From NCBI GenBank assembly GCA_030527325.1, contig JAUNBA010000014.1, positions 1 through 35,825 on the forward strand: 35,825 nucleotides of DNA, written 5' to 3'. The notes beneath the pieces were generated by a model. It worked only from the letters and a program-made list of their open reading frames with translations, was not told the origin of the DNA and made no database searches. The number at the start of each line of letters is the position of its first letter. Within the stretch, counting starts at the first letter, position 1. Below are positions 7,365-14,519 of this stretch, piece by piece. Source of the stretch: Slackia sp. Its GTDB lineage: Bacteria; Actinomycetota; Coriobacteriia; Coriobacteriales; Eggerthellaceae. The position numbers and the translations under genes were made by a program.

Positions 7365-8450
7365 ATGACGGTGTCCGAGGGGCGTCCTTCCGTTAAAAAC
7401 GACAAGCGTTCGGCGAGGCGTTTCGGTCTCGGGGGCAATGCCGAGACGAGCCGCGCATCCGCCGATGATGCGCGCGCTCCTTTAAGTCTTGCGGGTATGC
7501 GGGCGCAGCGACGTGAAGACGCCGCGCCGCCGCGCAACGACATAGCGTTGGTTTCGGCTTTCGATGCGGCGTCCGATGTCGATGCGCGTGCTGATGAAGG
7601 AGATTTGGCGCCGGCCGACTTCTTCGCGCTTGAGGATGAACCCGTCTCTCGCGCGGATGCCGTTAAAGAACGGATCGGCGATGTCCGCGCCAAGGCGGCG
7701 GGCGCGCTTGCGCACGTTCGGCACCCGCATTCGTCGGGCCGTGATGGCAGGGCGGCGTACAAGCGCGCCGTGATGGCGGCGCGCAAGGCGGCGGCCGCGC
7801 AGGCGGATGATGGCGCGGCGGAACTGCAGGCGCCGGAACCGGCAAGCGAACAGCGCCCTGCTGCGCGCCCGCCGCGAGTGGAAGAGCGCGTCTTGCGCCC
7901 CGAGGCTTCGCCGAAGGACGGCGCGGCTGCGCGCGCATCGCGCAAGGCGACCGCACGCGAGAAGTCGATCGTGCGTGCTCGCAAGCGCAAGATCGCAGCG
8001 GCCGTGTGCGCCGCGGCGTTCGTGTGCATCGTCGCGGTAAGCGGGGCGCTGTTCTGGAATGCCTATCTTCGCTACGACGACGCGGCGGATATCCAGGGGG
8101 AATGGCAGGTGGCCGACGGGTCGATGACGCTGGTGATCGACGGCGAATCCATCCGTATGCCCGATTCGCTCGCATATGCGTATACGCTGGATACCTGGAA
8201 AAAGACGCTTTCGTTCACATTCGACGATCTGAAAGGGTCGGGCGCGTATCGGTTTTCCGAAGACCGCCGCGCGATCGCGATCAAGGAAGGGGAAGGCGCA
8301 AACGCCGCGCTTCTCTCGCTCGTCAAGGTGTCGGATGCCACGGACGCCGTCCCTCATCGCGGCCCTGCCGACGACGGCGCGCCGGCGCCCGAAGGGGGGT
8401 CCCAAGATCCGTCCGCCGAAGGGGCGGATGGGGGCGCGGGCCATGAGTGA
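7365..8450 (+). CDS. Single-pass envelope protein with long cytoplasmic region
   Basis: A 361-residue protein, second gene of the operon. About 200 residues rich in Ala, Arg, Asp and Pro form a low-complexity cytoplasmic part. A very basic stretch (KATAREKSIVRARKRK) precedes one membrane span (IAAAVCAAAFVCIVAVSG). Outside lies a compact domain of about 80 residues with GEWQVADGSMTLVIDG and KKTLSFTFDDLKGSGAY, whose beta-strand pattern suggests a small lipocalin-like or DUF-type barrel. A Pro/Gly/Asp-rich tail follows. AAGAGG precedes the ATG at 7365. The stop overlaps the start of the next gene by 8 bases, which indicates translational coupling. No family recognised. Confidence 0.8.
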   Translation: MTVSEGRPSVKNDKRSARRFGLGGNAETSRASADDARAPLSLAGMRAQRREDAAPPRNDIALVSAFDAASDVDARADEGDLAPADFFALEDEPVSRADAVKERIGDVRAKAAGALAHVRHPHSSGRDGRAAYKRAVMAARKAAAAQADDGAAELQAPEPASEQRPAARPPRVEERVLRPEASPKDGAAARASRKATAREKSIVRARKRKIAAAVCAAAFVCIVAVSGALFWNAYLRYDDAADIQGEWQVADGSMTLVIDGESIRMPDSLAYAYTLDTWKKTLSFTFDDLKGSGAYRFSEDRRAIAIKEGEGANAALLSLVKVSDATDAVPHRGPADDGAPAPEGGSQDPSAEGADGGAGHE

Positions 8451-8871
8451 TGCGTGCATCGTGCCGGTTCGCATCGAGCATATCGCGGTGCGCCGCGATC
8501 GCATCGCGGCCGACGTCCGGCTTGCGGACGAGCGCTACGCGTACACGACGCCCGATCTGATAGCGAGCGCCCTCGAACGCTTTCCGTGCCTGCTGCGTCA
8601 CGCGTGCGTGAACGAGCGCGGCACCTCGTTCGGCTCAGTGGCGTGCCGCACGTCCGTTCCTCATCTGTTCGAGCATATGGTCATCGAGGAGCAGGTGCGC
8701 CGCGCCGTGGACGAGTCATTTTCGTATATCGGGAAAACACGATGGGTGAACAGGCGTTTTCTGCATGCGCGCGTCGAGGTTTCCTATGAGGACGACCTGA
8801 TCGCGTTGGCGGCGATGCGCGATGCGCAGGCATGGCTCAATGCCGCGTTGTCCGCGTCGTTTGGGACATGA
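8443..8871 (+). CDS. Small HxxEH protein resembling the cyanophycin synthetase N-domain
   Basis: A 142-residue soluble protein, last gene of the operon, overlapping the previous gene by 8 bases. The middle reads VPHLFEHMVIEEQ (His74, Glu77, His78, Glu82), followed by SYIGKTRW and a beta strand HARVEVSYEDD, then an Ala-rich helix. From family knowledge, the N-terminal domain of cyanophycin synthetase carries HLLEHVALELQ, then GRTR and a similar strand, and its HxxEH forms a zinc site. The same HxxEH also marks M16 peptidases. This protein has only that piece: no ATP-grasp or Mur ligase part follows, and no cyanophycin gene is in the window. The relationship is inference from motif order. The start could also lie slightly upstream. 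Confidence 0.75.
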   Translation: MSDACIVPVRIEHIAVRRDRIAADVRLADERYAYTTPDLIASALERFPCLLRHACVNERGTSFGSVACRTSVPHLFEHMVIEEQVRRAVDESFSYIGKTRWVNRRFLHARVEVSYEDDLIALAAMRDAQAWLNAALSASFGT

Positions 8872-8945
8872 TGAAGCATTCGTGTTCTCGCGGCGCAACG
8901 GGGCAACGTAACGTCAACGAAAGTCCTGCACGTGTCGTTATCTTC

Positions 8946-8951
8946 TATAAT
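8946..8951 (+). promoter_or_regulatory. Candidate -10 of the YtxH-type gene
   Basis: A consensus TATAAT 54 bases before the start at 9006. No clear -35. Confidence 0.5.
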
Positions 8952-9005
8952 GGGCGAAGCAATTCGGGCGGCGGCGAAGGCCGCGGCGCAGAAGAGGAGG
9001 CTGTC

Positions 9006-9683
9006 ATGGCTAAGAAATTCGGTGCATTCGTAATGGGCGGTCTGGTGGGCGCCGGCATCGCGCTTCTGTGCGCGCCGCGCAAGGGCGTCGAGACCAGGGC
9101 GCTGGTGGCGGAAAAGGCCGGCGCGGCGTTCGGCCAGGCCCAAACGCTGGGCGATCAGGCCGCACAGCGCGGCCAGGAGCTTTACAACGAAGCGGTGGTT
9201 TCCGGCCAGCGCGCTTACGACCAGGCCGTTTCTGCTGGCCAGACGGTATACACCGATGTGACGGCCATGGGCAAGCAGGCGTGCGGCACGGTGTCGCAGC
9301 ACGCGCACGAAGCGGCGCAGCGCGTTCAGAAGACCGCCGAAACCGTCAAGCCCGCGTTCTCCGACAAAAACGACGAGCTGCGCGCCAAGATCGATGCCGC
9401 ACGCGAGCGCATCGCCGCCCAGGTGGCGAAAAACGCCGAGGCCGCGCATGCAGCCGTGGTCGAAAAGGTGCCGGTGGCGGCTCAGAAGGTCAACGACGTC
9501 GTCGATGCCGCGCAGGAAAAGGTGGCAAGCGCCGCCGCAGCGCTCGCAGGCGAAGGCGCCAAGCAGGCCGCTCCCGCCGCGCAGCAGGCCGCGCCCGTCG
9601 TAGACGATGCGCCTGCGGCCGCGGCCGTTCAAGGCGATGGCGCCGCCGCAGCGGATGCGCCCGTCGAGGAAAAGGCGGAATAA
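9006..9683 (+). CDS. YtxH domain-containing protein
   Basis: A 225-residue protein. It starts with KKFGAFVMGGLVGAGIAL, a glycine-rich hydrophobic segment followed by LLCAPRKGVETR, the typical opening of YtxH (gas-vesicle GvpT-like) proteins, which are membrane-anchored through the N-terminus. The remainder is a long, almost uninterrupted amphipathic Ala/Gln/Val/Lys helix region, with segments such as AAQVAKNAEAAHAAVVEKV, like apolipoprotein or LEA-type repeats. It ends in an Ala/Pro-rich acidic tail. Gram-positive homologues are often stress- or envelope-associated; a precise role is not known. GAGGAGG lies before the ATG and a consensus -10 upstream. A hairpin separates it from the next gene, with which it may form one locus. 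Confidence 0.85.
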   Translation: MAKKFGAFVMGGLVGAGIALLCAPRKGVETRALVAEKAGAAFGQAQTLGDQAAQRGQELYNEAVVSGQRAYDQAVSAGQTVYTDVTAMGKQACGTVSQHAHEAAQRVQKTAETVKPAFSDKNDELRAKIDAARERIAAQVAKNAEAAHAAVVEKVPVAAQKVNDVVDAAQEKVASAAAALAGEGAKQAAPAAQQAAPVVDDAPAAAAVQGDGAAAADAPVEEKAE

Positions 9684-9706
9684 TCTTCGCCGTCACAGGG
9701 GAATTC

Positions 9707-9729
9707 AAGGGCCGGCCTTGCCGGCCCTT
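9707..9729 (+). terminator. Hairpin between YtxH and PRC-barrel-like genes
   Basis: AAGGGCCGGC pairs perfectly with GCCGGCCCTT around a 3-base loop, followed only by ATT. Probably a weak terminator or an mRNA-processing or stability structure. Confidence 0.55.
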
Positions 9730-9748
9730 ATTGCGACAAGGGGTTTTC

Positions 9749-10906
9749 ATGGCTCGAAGGAAAATGGTCACCAGCAACGACATGGGCAAGATGCGCGTGT
9801 TCGGCGGAAAACGGCGCACGAAGCGCATCGGCAAGGTCAAGGCATGCGTGTTCCACCCGTCGGAAAAGCGATGCGTGGGCTTCATGGTGAAGCGTCCCGA
9901 TCTGCTGTGGATGTTCCATCGCAAAGACCTTTTCGTCGCCTTGGACGGTTTCGATCTGGTCGACGGCCGCATCGTGGTGAAAAACGCCGACGAGATGACC
10001 GGCCCTGCGGCATGCCGCCGCCTGGGCATCGATTGGGATTCGTGCGTGCTCTGGGAGGGCATGCCCCTGATGACAGCCGATGCGACGACTGTCGGCCATG
10101 TGGGGCGCGTGACCTTCTCCCTGCGCGACGGCGTCGTCGAAAGCGTCGAGGCCTCGAACGGCATCACGGCGAAATACCTGCTCGGATCGCTCGAGATTCC
10201 CGCCGATTACATCGTGGGATTCAAACGGGGCATGGGGGCGACGCTGGCGGTGAAAGACGATTCCCGCGAAGCGGGCGAAGCCGCCGAGTTCAAGGGCGCC
10301 ATCGTGGTGTCCGACGACGTGTGGGAGCTTTCCCCCGAAGGCGGCTGGGCCGAATCGGCGGGCGAGTTCACCGCGCGGGCCAAAGAGCGCGTGCACGCCG
10401 CGGCGGAAAAGGCGAAGCCCAAGGTGCAAGAGGTCACGCACGTCGCGGGCGAGGCCATCAACGAGGGCGCGTACGCGGTGGGCAAGCAGGTGGCGGCCAG
10501 CAAGGGCATGTTCTCGTCGTTCAAGGAAGAGTACGACAAGGCGCGCCACGGTTCTTCGACCGCGGGGGAGCTCGACGAACCCGAAACGAGCGCGGCGTCT
10601 TGCGACGATCATGACCAGGCGGAAGACGGCGGCGCGGGCGCTTCATCCGGACGCGTGTCGGGCATGTTCTCATCGTTTAAAGAGGAGTACGACAAAGCCC
10701 GCTACGCCGACGAGGACGATGCGGAAGCGGCCGCAGATGCCGGCGCCGATAGCGAGGCGCCTGCTCCGACGACCGACGGCGAAGCGAAAACCGTCCGCAC
10801 GTCGGCTGCCGCGCCTGCGTCCGAGAGCAAATCCTCAGGACGCGTGTCGGGCATGTTCGCCGCTTTCAAAGAGGAGTACGACAAAGCGCGCCATGACGAA
10901 AGCTAA
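9749..10906 (+). CDS. PRC-barrel-like protein with three copies of a GMFSSFKEEYDKAR motif
   Basis: A 385-residue soluble protein. Residues 15-90 and about 105-165 look like two PRC-barrel-type beta domains (RVFGGKRRTKRIGKVKA, then LMTADATTVGHVGRVTFS), the small beta barrels found in RimM, photosynthetic reaction centre H subunits and stress proteins. An Ala/Lys/Glu helix follows. The C-terminal third has three near-identical motifs starting at Gly253, Gly305 and Gly368: GMFSSFKEEYDKARHG, GMFSSFKEEYDKARYA and GMFAAFKEEYDKARHD, the last two preceded by SGRVS. Acidic, disordered linkers of about 40-50 residues separate them. AAGGGG precedes the ATG. The TVP38-like gene follows after 33 bases. 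The PRC assignment is likely; the repeated motif is not one I recognise. Confidence 0.8.
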   Translation: MARRKMVTSNDMGKMRVFGGKRRTKRIGKVKACVFHPSEKRCVGFMVKRPDLLWMFHRKDLFVALDGFDLVDGRIVVKNADEMTGPAACRRLGIDWDSCVLWEGMPLMTADATTVGHVGRVTFSLRDGVVESVEASNGITAKYLLGSLEIPADYIVGFKRGMGATLAVKDDSREAGEAAEFKGAIVVSDDVWELSPEGGWAESAGEFTARAKERVHAAAEKAKPKVQEVTHVAGEAINEGAYAVGKQVAASKGMFSSFKEEYDKARHGSSTAGELDEPETSAASCDDHDQAEDGGAGASSGRVSGMFSSFKEEYDKARYADEDDAEAAADAGADSEAPAPTTDGEAKTVRTSAAAPASESKSSGRVSGMFAAFKEEYDKARHDES

Positions 10907-10939
10907 GGCGCGTCGGTTACGAATGCTTGCGAGGTCTGC

Positions 10940-11809
10940 ATGATGAACGATAGACGTAAGGCTGCGGGCAGAATCCGCTCGGGCGTGGAGCGGTTCGAGG
11001 AGAAGCGCGACGAGTTCGAGCAGCGCCGCGAGGAGCGCATCGATACGTTCGAGGAACGCTTCGAGGCGCCCGTTTCCGACAAGCCGGCATTCGCGCGCCT
11101 GACCAAGGCGGACCTTTTCAAGCTAGGCGGCTTGGCGGCGTTTTTCGTGCTGATGGCGGTGGCGTGCATCGGCGTGGCTCCGTGGATAGCCGAGCTGACG
11201 GAGCCGGGCGGATTGGAGCGCGTGGTCGAAGACGTGCGCAGCGCGGGTATCGGCGGCGCGTTCATGTTGCTGGGCTTCCAATTCCTGCAGATCGTGGTCG
11301 CCTTCATTCCAGGCGAGGTGGTGCAGATAGCCGCGGGCATGATGTACGGTCCGTGGATCGGCGCGCTCGTGGTGCTCGTGGGCTGCGTCGTGTCGAGCGC
11401 CTTCATCTTCATGGTGGTGCATAAGCTGGGCGCTCCGTTCGTGCGGGCCATGATTCCCGAGAAATGGATGGGAAAGCTCGAGAAGTTCGAATCGAGCGAG
11501 AAGCTCGACGTCATGGTGTTCGTGCTGTTTCTCATTCCGGGGCTTCCCAAAGACGTGTTCACTTATTTGGTGCCCTTGACCAATATGCGCATGCGCAATT
11601 TCCTGGTGCTTTCCAACCTGGGCCGCATTCCCGGCGTGCTTATTTCCACGTTCGGCGCGAACGGCCTGATGGAGGGCGACTACATGCAGAGCATCGTGCT
11701 GTTCGCCGTGGCGGCGGCCATCGCGGTGGTCGCGTTGGTGCTGCATGAGAAGATTCTGCACGGGCTTTCCGGCCTGAAGGGCCGCAAGAAGGATGCCCGG
11801 GCGAAGTAA
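10940..11809 (+). CDS. TVP38/TMEM64 family membrane protein (VTT/DedA-type)
   Basis: A 289-residue polytopic membrane protein. The first 55 residues are a charged, coiled-coil-like segment (FEEKRDEFEQRREERIDTF). After it come about six hydrophobic segments. The VTT core motif is visible as QFLQIVVAFIPGEVVQIAAG, and a second conserved block as FLIPGLPKDVFTYL, followed by NFLVLSNLGRIPGVL. VTT/DedA proteins are implicated in lipid scrambling or carrier recycling and in membrane homeostasis. GAGG lies before two adjacent ATGs (10940 and 10943), and either may be the start. It probably shares a transcript with the PRC-barrel-like gene. The charged N-terminal extension is longer than in many bacterial members. 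Confidence 0.9.
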   Translation: MMNDRRKAAGRIRSGVERFEEKRDEFEQRREERIDTFEERFEAPVSDKPAFARLTKADLFKLGGLAAFFVLMAVACIGVAPWIAELTEPGGLERVVEDVRSAGIGGAFMLLGFQFLQIVVAFIPGEVVQIAAGMMYGPWIGALVVLVGCVVSSAFIFMVVHKLGAPFVRAMIPEKWMGKLEKFESSEKLDVMVFVLFLIPGLPKDVFTYLVPLTNMRMRNFLVLSNLGRIPGVLISTFGANGLMEGDYMQSIVLFAVAAAIAVVALVLHEKILHGLSGLKGRKKDARAK

Positions 11810-11942
11810 ACGTCGCGCCGCCGCGTCGTGCGCGCGGCGTCGTCGTCGCATTCTGACGCGCGCGACGCGCAGGCCGTCGTGCCGATGCGTCGCGGCGGGC
11901 CGCGCGGGGCATATGCCGGCAAACGAGCGAAAGGGGGCGCGC

Positions 11943-12803
11943 ATGCGTCTTGTGTCATGGAACGTCAACGGCTTGCGGGCCGCGGTGGGCAAGGGCTTTC
12001 AGGAGTCGGTTGATGCCCTCGACACCGATGTCGTCGCCTTGCAGGAAACCAAGCTGCAAGAGGGGCAGATCGACATCGAATTGCCGGGGTATTGCCAGTT
12101 CTGGAGCTATGCGGCCCGTAAGGGCTATGCGGGTACGGCGGTTTTCTCGCGCGTGCGTCCGCTGCGCGTTCTGCACGGGCTCGGCGCGCCCGAACTCGAT
12201 GACGAAGGGCGCATCGTGGCGTTGGAGTTTCCGGCCTTTTGGCTCGTGAACGTGTACACTCCCAACGCGCAAAACGGCCTTGCCCGCATCGATCATCGTA
12301 TGGCGTGGGACGATGCGTTCCGCGCGTTTTGCAAAGGGCTCGAAGCGGGCGCGGTGCCCGCAGGGGTTCCGGTACAGCGCGCCGATGCCGACGGAACGGG
12401 ACACGTGTCTCTTGCGTCGCTGCCGGTGACGGGCGCCGACGAGTCGGGCGAGCCGAAGCCGGTGGTCATGTGCGGCGATTTCAACGTGGCCCATCAGGAG
12501 ATAGACCTGAAGAACGCGAAATCGAACAGGGGCAATGCGGGCTTTTCCGACGAGGAGCGCGGGCAGTTCTCGGCGTTGCTCGATGCGGGGTTCACGGATA
12601 CGTTCCGCCTGCTGCACCCCGACGAGACGGGTGCGTATTCGTGGTGGAGCTACCGCTTCAACGCGCGCAAGAACAATGCCGGATGGCGTATCGATTATTT
12701 CCTGGTCAGCGATAGCATGCGCGACGCCGTGCGCGCCGCCCGCATCCATCCGGACGTCTTCGGGAGCGACCATTGCCCGGTGTCGCTTGACATTGACGTA
12801 TAA
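11943..12803 (+). CDS. xth: Exodeoxyribonuclease III (AP endonuclease)
   Basis: A 286-residue base-excision repair enzyme that cleaves abasic sites and trims 3' ends. Catalytic motifs are SWNVNGLRA (Asn7), ALQETKL (Glu35), VNVYTPN (Tyr105), CGDFNVAH (Asp179, Asn181), RIDYFL and GSDHCPV (Asp276, His277). Between about residues 135 and 171 there is an extra segment (GAVPAGVPVQRADADG, then SLASLPVTGADESGE) where typical enzymes pass almost directly to the PVIVCGDLN strand. This loop is far from the catalytic residues in sequence and looks disordered. AAAGGGGG precedes the ATG at 11943. The stop codon overlaps a -10-like TATAAT that may serve the next operon. Confidence 0.95.
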   Translation: MRLVSWNVNGLRAAVGKGFQESVDALDTDVVALQETKLQEGQIDIELPGYCQFWSYAARKGYAGTAVFSRVRPLRVLHGLGAPELDDEGRIVALEFPAFWLVNVYTPNAQNGLARIDHRMAWDDAFRAFCKGLEAGAVPAGVPVQRADADGTGHVSLASLPVTGADESGEPKPVVMCGDFNVAHQEIDLKNAKSNRGNAGFSDEERGQFSALLDAGFTDTFRLLHPDETGAYSWWSYRFNARKNNAGWRIDYFLVSDSMRDAVRAARIHPDVFGSDHCPVSLDIDV

Positions 12804-12804
12804 T
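12799..12804 (+). promoter_or_regulatory. Candidate -10 of the trkH operon
   Basis: A consensus TATAAT formed across the last codons and stop of xth, 48 bases before the micro-protein start. A TTGACA is nearby but too close (6 bases) to act as its -35. Confidence 0.4.
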
Positions 12805-12851
12805 GTGCGGACCGACGAGGGTTCTTCTCGAGAAAGGCCAAGCAGACGCAT

Positions 12852-12989
12852 ATGAAGAAAAAGGGCGATGAGTGGGGGCAGACGCTGAAGACGCCGCTCG
12901 TCGCGGTGCTTGCCATGCTGGCTGCGATCGTCTTGTTCCTCATATGGCTGGGAATCGTCGTCATCGTGACGAAGGTCTTGGTAGGCTAG
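12852..12989 (+). CDS. 45-residue single-pass membrane peptide before trkH
   Basis: ATG to TAG, 45 residues. The first 14 are polar and basic (MKKKGDEWGQTLKTP). Residues 15-42 or so are a continuous hydrophobic span (LVAVLAMLAAIVLFLIWL, then GIVVIVTKVLV). Only 6 bases separate its stop from the trkH start, so the two are almost certainly co-transcribed and perhaps translationally coupled. The ribosome binding site is poor (AAAGG about 14 bases upstream), which lowers confidence. Small subunits of potassium systems exist elsewhere (KdpF), but I see no sequence resemblance, so a role as a TrkH partner is only a guess from context. Confidence 0.65.
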   Translation: MKKKGDEWGQTLKTPLVAVLAMLAAIVLFLIWLGIVVIVTKVLVG

Positions 12990-12995
12990 GGCGCT

Positions 12996-14519
12996 ATGTG
13001 GCAGAAATTCTCGCTGTATGATTTTCGCGTCATAGCCCATTACCTGGGCGTTCTCGTGCTGTTCTTGGCCGTCGCGCAGTGCGTGCCGTTCGCGGTGGCG
13101 TGTCTGATGGGCGAATGGAATGCGGCTTCGCGCTATCTTCTGGGCGCGGGCATCGCTTTGGCGATAGGGTCGCTTCTGCGCATGTGCCTGGTCAATCCCG
13201 GCAAGCTTTCGCCCAAGCACGCATTGGCCGTGACGGGTTTCGCATGGCTGGTGCTGGCGCTGCTCGGCGCCGTTCCCATGGTGCTGTCGGGTCATTTCGG
13301 GTCGTATTTGGATGCCGTGTTCGAATGCATGAGTTCGTGGACCACCACCGGCGCATCGTTGGCCCAGGATATCGATCACATGGCCACGGCCGACAACATG
13401 TGGCGCTTCACTATGCAATGCATCGGCGGCCAGGGCGTGGTGGTCATCGCGCTGTCGCTCGGCCTTTTCGGTCGCGCCGTCGATTCGTCGCTGTATTCGT
13501 CGGAAGGCCGCAGCGAGCACGTCATTCCCAACATCATGAAAACGGCGCGCTTCATCGTGCGCTTCTCCGCGCAGTTCATCCTGGCAGGCGCGGCGCTGCT
13601 CGCCTTGCTGTGCCTGTTCAAAGGCATGGAGCCGGTGCGCGCCCTGTTCAACGGGCTATGGCTTTCCATGGCTTCGTTCAACACCGGCGGCATGACCTCC
13701 ATGAGCACGGGCATCCTGTATTACCACAGCGGCGCGGTCGAGCTGGTGGTGATGGTGGTCATCCTGCTGGGTTCGATCAACTTCACCATGCACAGCGAGG
13801 TGTGGAAGGGCCGTCTCGACCACTTCTTCAAGGATATCGAAGTGCGCACGCTGGCTATTTGGCTTTCGGTGGTCATCGCCGCGTTCGTTGCGGCTTTGTG
13901 CACGTCGAACCTCTACGACGATCTGCCCACGCTGCTGCGCCGCGCCACCTTCACCGTGATTTCGGCGTTTTCGTCGACGGGCTTTCAGACCATCACCACC
14001 AATCAGCTGACGACCGTCATTTCGAGCGGCGCGCTTCTGGTCATCGTGTTCTGCATGGCCATCGGCGGCTCGGCGGGCTCCACTACGGGCGGCATCAAGA
14101 TCTTGCGCGTGGGCATTCTCGCCAAAGAGTTGGTGGCCTACATCAAGGATCTGCTCGCTCCCGCGTCGGCGCGTCAGGTGGTAACGTATTACCACGTGGG
14201 CCGCCGCCCGCTCAACACCGATCTGGTGCGGGCGAATCTGGCCGTGTTCATGTTGTACTGCGCCATGTTCCTGCTGATCACCATCGTCACGGTGGCGTAC
14301 GGCTACGATGCGGCGCCTTCCATGTTCGAGGCCGTGTCCATGGTGTCGAACATCGGCATGTCGAGCGGCATCATCCAGCCCGGCATGCCCGATATGCTCA
14401 AGATGCTCTATATCATCGGCATGTGGGCGGGCCGCTTGGAAGTGGTGACGCTGATCGCGCTGCTGGTTTCCATCGTGGCGTCGTTCAGGCCGCGCAAGGG
14501 GGTGGCCCGTGTTCGATAA
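12996..14519 (+). CDS. trkH: TrkH-type potassium uptake protein
   Basis: A 507-residue polytopic membrane protein of the Trk/Ktr/HKT superfamily, the ion-conducting subunit for K+ uptake. The four pore loops can be read in order: SSWTTTGASL, SFNTGGMTS, FSSTGFQTI and VSNIGMSSG, each with the central Gly that forms the selectivity filter. GGSAGSTTGGIKILR, a family hallmark between the third and fourth pore, is present. The length fits TrkH better than the shorter KtrB. A gating TrkA/KtrA partner is not in the window. AGGG lies 4-5 bases before the ATG. The next gene overlaps the stop by 11 bases. Confidence 0.93.
   Translation: MWQKFSLYDFRVIAHYLGVLVLFLAVAQCVPFAVACLMGEWNAASRYLLGAGIALAIGSLLRMCLVNPGKLSPKHALAVTGFAWLVLALLGAVPMVLSGHFGSYLDAVFECMSSWTTTGASLAQDIDHMATADNMWRFTMQCIGGQGVVVIALSLGLFGRAVDSSLYSSEGRSEHVIPNIMKTARFIVRFSAQFILAGAALLALLCLFKGMEPVRALFNGLWLSMASFNTGGMTSMSTGILYYHSGAVELVVMVVILLGSINFTMHSEVWKGRLDHFFKDIEVRTLAIWLSVVIAAFVAALCTSNLYDDLPTLLRRATFTVISAFSSTGFQTITTNQLTTVISSGALLVIVFCMAIGGSAGSTTGGIKILRVGILAKELVAYIKDLLAPASARQVVTYYHVGRRPLNTDLVRANLAVFMLYCAMFLLITIVTVAYGYDAAPSMFEAVSMVSNIGMSSGIIQPGMPDMLKMLYIIGMWAGRLEVVTLIALLVSIVASFRPRKGVARVR

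Noticed and set aside
9068..9748. Upstream extension of the PRC-barrel-like gene frame
   Set aside because: The extension is an out-of-frame reading of the YtxH gene (Arg/Gly-rich); the real start is at 9749 with a good ribosome binding site.
12787..12804. TTGACA close to TATAAT as a full promoter
   Set aside because: The two hexamers are only 6 bases apart, too close to be a -35/-10 pair; only the -10 was kept, at low confidence.
11955..13520. Minus-strand frame of 521 codons
   Set aside because: Antisense to xth and the start of trkH; His/Arg-rich noise typical of such shadows.
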